Source of the DNA: Streptomyces termitum | GTDB taxonomy: Bacteria; Actinomycetota; Actinomycetes; Streptomycetales; Streptomycetaceae | Assembly (NCBI RefSeq): GCF_014650175.1 | Contig: NZ_BMUL01000005.1 | Coordinates: forward strand, 1 to 64,000 | Length of the DNA: 64,000 nt | Direction of reading: 5' to 3' | Shown: positions 62,740-64,000 of the stretch, piece by piece | Position numbering within the stretch: the stretch's first letter is position 1 | How the letters are laid out: each line of letters starts with the position of its first letter | Notes under the pieces: generated by a model | Seen by the model: only the letters and a program-made list of their open reading frames with translations | Database searches by the model: none | What the model was told of the DNA's origin: nothing | Made by a program: the position numbers and the translations under genes

Positions 62740-63768
62740 TCAGCGCTCGACCTCGGCGGCGATCGGATCCGCCTCCGGCTTCCGCCCCATCGACGCCAGC
62801 ACCAGCGTCACCGCGCTGCCCACCACCGCCCAGGCGGACAGCACCAGCATCGACGCCGTCATGTCGTTGCCCTTGAAGTACGCGATCGAGCGCGCCGCCC
62901 AGGTGCCCGCGCCCGGCGGCAGGGCCGGGCCGATCGCCTTCCAGAACGGCGGCAGCATCGGCGCCGGGAACGCGCCGCCCGCACTCGGATTGCCCAGCAC
63001 CACCACCAGCAGGATCGCCAGGCCGATGCCGACGATCCCGAAGACCGACTGGAGGGCGAGGGTGGCCGCGCCGACCGCGAAGACCACCAGGGCGCCGAGC
63101 CCCCACAGGGCCGCGACCGAACCCGGCAGGGCGTCCAGGATCGGGCCGACGATCACCGCGCCGCCGAGCCCGCCGAGCACCGAGTAGACCGCGAGGACCC
63201 CGAGCCGGATGACCGCCCGCTCCCGGTTGGCCGGCCGCGAACCGGCGCTGATGGCGAGGATCGCGGCGCAGATGTAGCCGCCCACGCACCAGCCGACCAC
63301 CAGGTAGAAGGCCGAGAGCCCGTCGAAGTCCTGCGGCGAGGCCGGGGCCACGTCCACCGTCCGCACCGTCCGCTGCTGGGTCGCCACCACCCTGGTGGTG
63401 ATCTTCTCCAGGGCGGAGGAGAGCACCGTACCGCCGCCGGAGGCGACGAGCAGGGTGTCGGTGCGGCCCGCCGGGTTCACGACCAGGGCGCCGTCGATCT
63501 CCCGGTTCAGGATCTTGTCCCGGGCCTCGTCCGCGCTCGCGACCGTCCGCGGGTCGAGCGGATCGCCCGGCAGCTTCTCCAGCTGCCCGACGAGCCGGTC
63601 CGCGACCTGCTCCGGCGCGACCACGCCGAAGGGCACGTCCACCGGCTTCGGATTGTGCAGGGCCCCGACGTACGAGGTGATGAAGAGGAGCTGGAGCGCG
63701 AAGACCCCGACGACGAGCAGGGCGGCTCGGGGGGTGACGGCGCTTTTCAGTTCGTCGACGAGACTCAT
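62740..63768 (-). CDS. Membrane protein, DUF3533/ABC-2-like (YhgE/Pip-type)
   Basis: 342 aa from ATG 63768; the frame extends to 63957 but MSLVDELKSAVTPRAALLVVGVFALQLLFITSYVGALH is the natural start. One N-terminal membrane helix, an extracytoplasmic domain (residues about 45-150), then five to six membrane helices, as in DUF3533/ABC-2 permease-like proteins. Transport function possible but unproven. The GNAPS-free loop FPAPMLPPFWKAIGPALPPGAGTWAARS is the family-like segment before the last helices. Confidence 0.82.
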   Translation of the reverse strand: MSLVDELKSAVTPRAALLVVGVFALQLLFITSYVGALHNPKPVDVPFGVVAPEQVADRLVGQLEKLPGDPLDPRTVASADEARDKILNREIDGALVVNPAGRTDTLLVASGGGTVLSSALEKITTRVVATQQRTVRTVDVAPASPQDFDGLSAFYLVVGWCVGGYICAAILAISAGSRPANRERAVIRLGVLAVYSVLGGLGGAVIVGPILDALPGSVAALWGLGALVVFAVGAATLALQSVFGIVGIGLAILLVVVLGNPSAGGAFPAPMLPPFWKAIGPALPPGAGTWAARSIAYFKGNDMTASMLVLSAWAVVGSAVTLVLASMGRKPEADPIAAEVER

Positions 63769-63969
63769 GCCCCCAGGCTCCGGCGGGAGGCCGGTCCCCG
63801 CAGGCGGGACGGGGCCGAACGGACGACGCCGCGTCAGGTTTTTTACCGACGCGTAGCTTCCCGTCCCGGCTACCCGCCCGTAACTTGGCGGGAGCGCATC
63901 CCCACTTGTGGTCCGGGCCGCAGGGCACAGCACCCCCACCATCCCCTTGAGCCGCAAGGAGATCGCCCG

Positions 63970-64000
63970 ATGCTGCCCTGGAAACAGCTCGTCCGAGCCC
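63970..64000 (+). CDS. Start of an unidentified gene (partial)
   Basis: ATG 63970 follows AAGGAG (63956-63961) with 8 nt spacing; the ten codons seen read MLPWKQLVRA. The rest lies beyond the window. It is divergent from the membrane protein gene; the product cannot be named. Confidence 0.6.
   Translation, partial: MLPWKQLVRA

Overview
The window is very GC-rich (third codon positions almost always G or C), uses many GTG and some TTG starts, and carries a gene order (rRNA operon end, tlyA-nadK-recN, pyrG-Nudix, ald, parA-like/scpA/scpB/pseudouridine synthase, tyrA-cmk-plsC-like-der, a SepF-like gene next to a DUF5685 gene) that I know from the conserved core of Streptomyces chromosomes. A Streptomyces or very close relative is the best reading. 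No phage, transposon, CRISPR array or tRNA gene was seen.

Layout. 1-319: end of a 23S rRNA, a 5S rRNA and a strong terminator. 404-5070: an RGG/RDD-repeat TPR protein, a DUF1015 protein and a NagD-like HAD phosphatase. 5099-8095: an iron-siderophore ABC importer (two permeases, one ATPase, no binding protein) under a DtxR/IdeR-type iron box. 8084-12295: SCP2-like protein, small ORF, tlyA, nadK, recN. 12568-18729: glycosyltransferase, PucR regulator, flavin oxidase, GH15 glucosidase/trehalase-like enzyme. 19295-25158: pyrG, Nudix hydrolase, an NB-ARC/TPR protein, ald. 25521-30107: ParA-like ATPase, a putative ribbon-helix-helix partner, scpA, scpB and an RluB-type pseudouridine synthase in a tightly packed operon (chromosome organisation). 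30204-33591: a NrtR-like Nudix regulator with a palindromic operator candidate, an ADP-ribosylglycohydrolase and two RlaP/MNT-type nucleotidyltransferases in overlapping convergent orientation. 33602-39298: Rieske lipoprotein, DUF952, DUF937, then tyrA, cmk, acyltransferase, der. 39374-46669: small unknown protein, a 260-aa unknown protein, an Rpf-LysM protein, a second glycosyltransferase, an I78-type inhibitor, a PAP2 phosphatase and a 14-TM exporter. 46781-48862: a SepF-like division protein and a DUF5685 protein with an extraordinary cysteine-rich tail.

48938-59894 is the most distinctive part: a divergent cluster with a solute-binding lipoprotein plus GNAT acetyltransferase on the minus strand, preceded by a 22-codon leader peptide of the HIDLxRV type known from Streptomyces sulfur-metabolism genes, and on the plus strand a complete polar-amino-acid ABC importer interleaved with an FAD/NAD(P)-binding protein, followed by two luciferase-like flavin monooxygenases and a DUF1684 protein. 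The content resembles the Bacillus ytm/yxe organosulfur operons, so I infer uptake and oxidative breakdown of an organosulfur compound.

59955-62676 is adhE (CoA-acylating aldehyde/alcohol dehydrogenase) behind a perfect Rex operator, i.e. NADH-responsive fermentative control. The window ends with a membrane protein and the first codons of another gene.

A recurring pattern is that at least nine genes have a TANNNT -10 hexamer placed 6 to 8 nt before the start codon and no Shine-Dalgarno sequence, pointing to leaderless transcripts.
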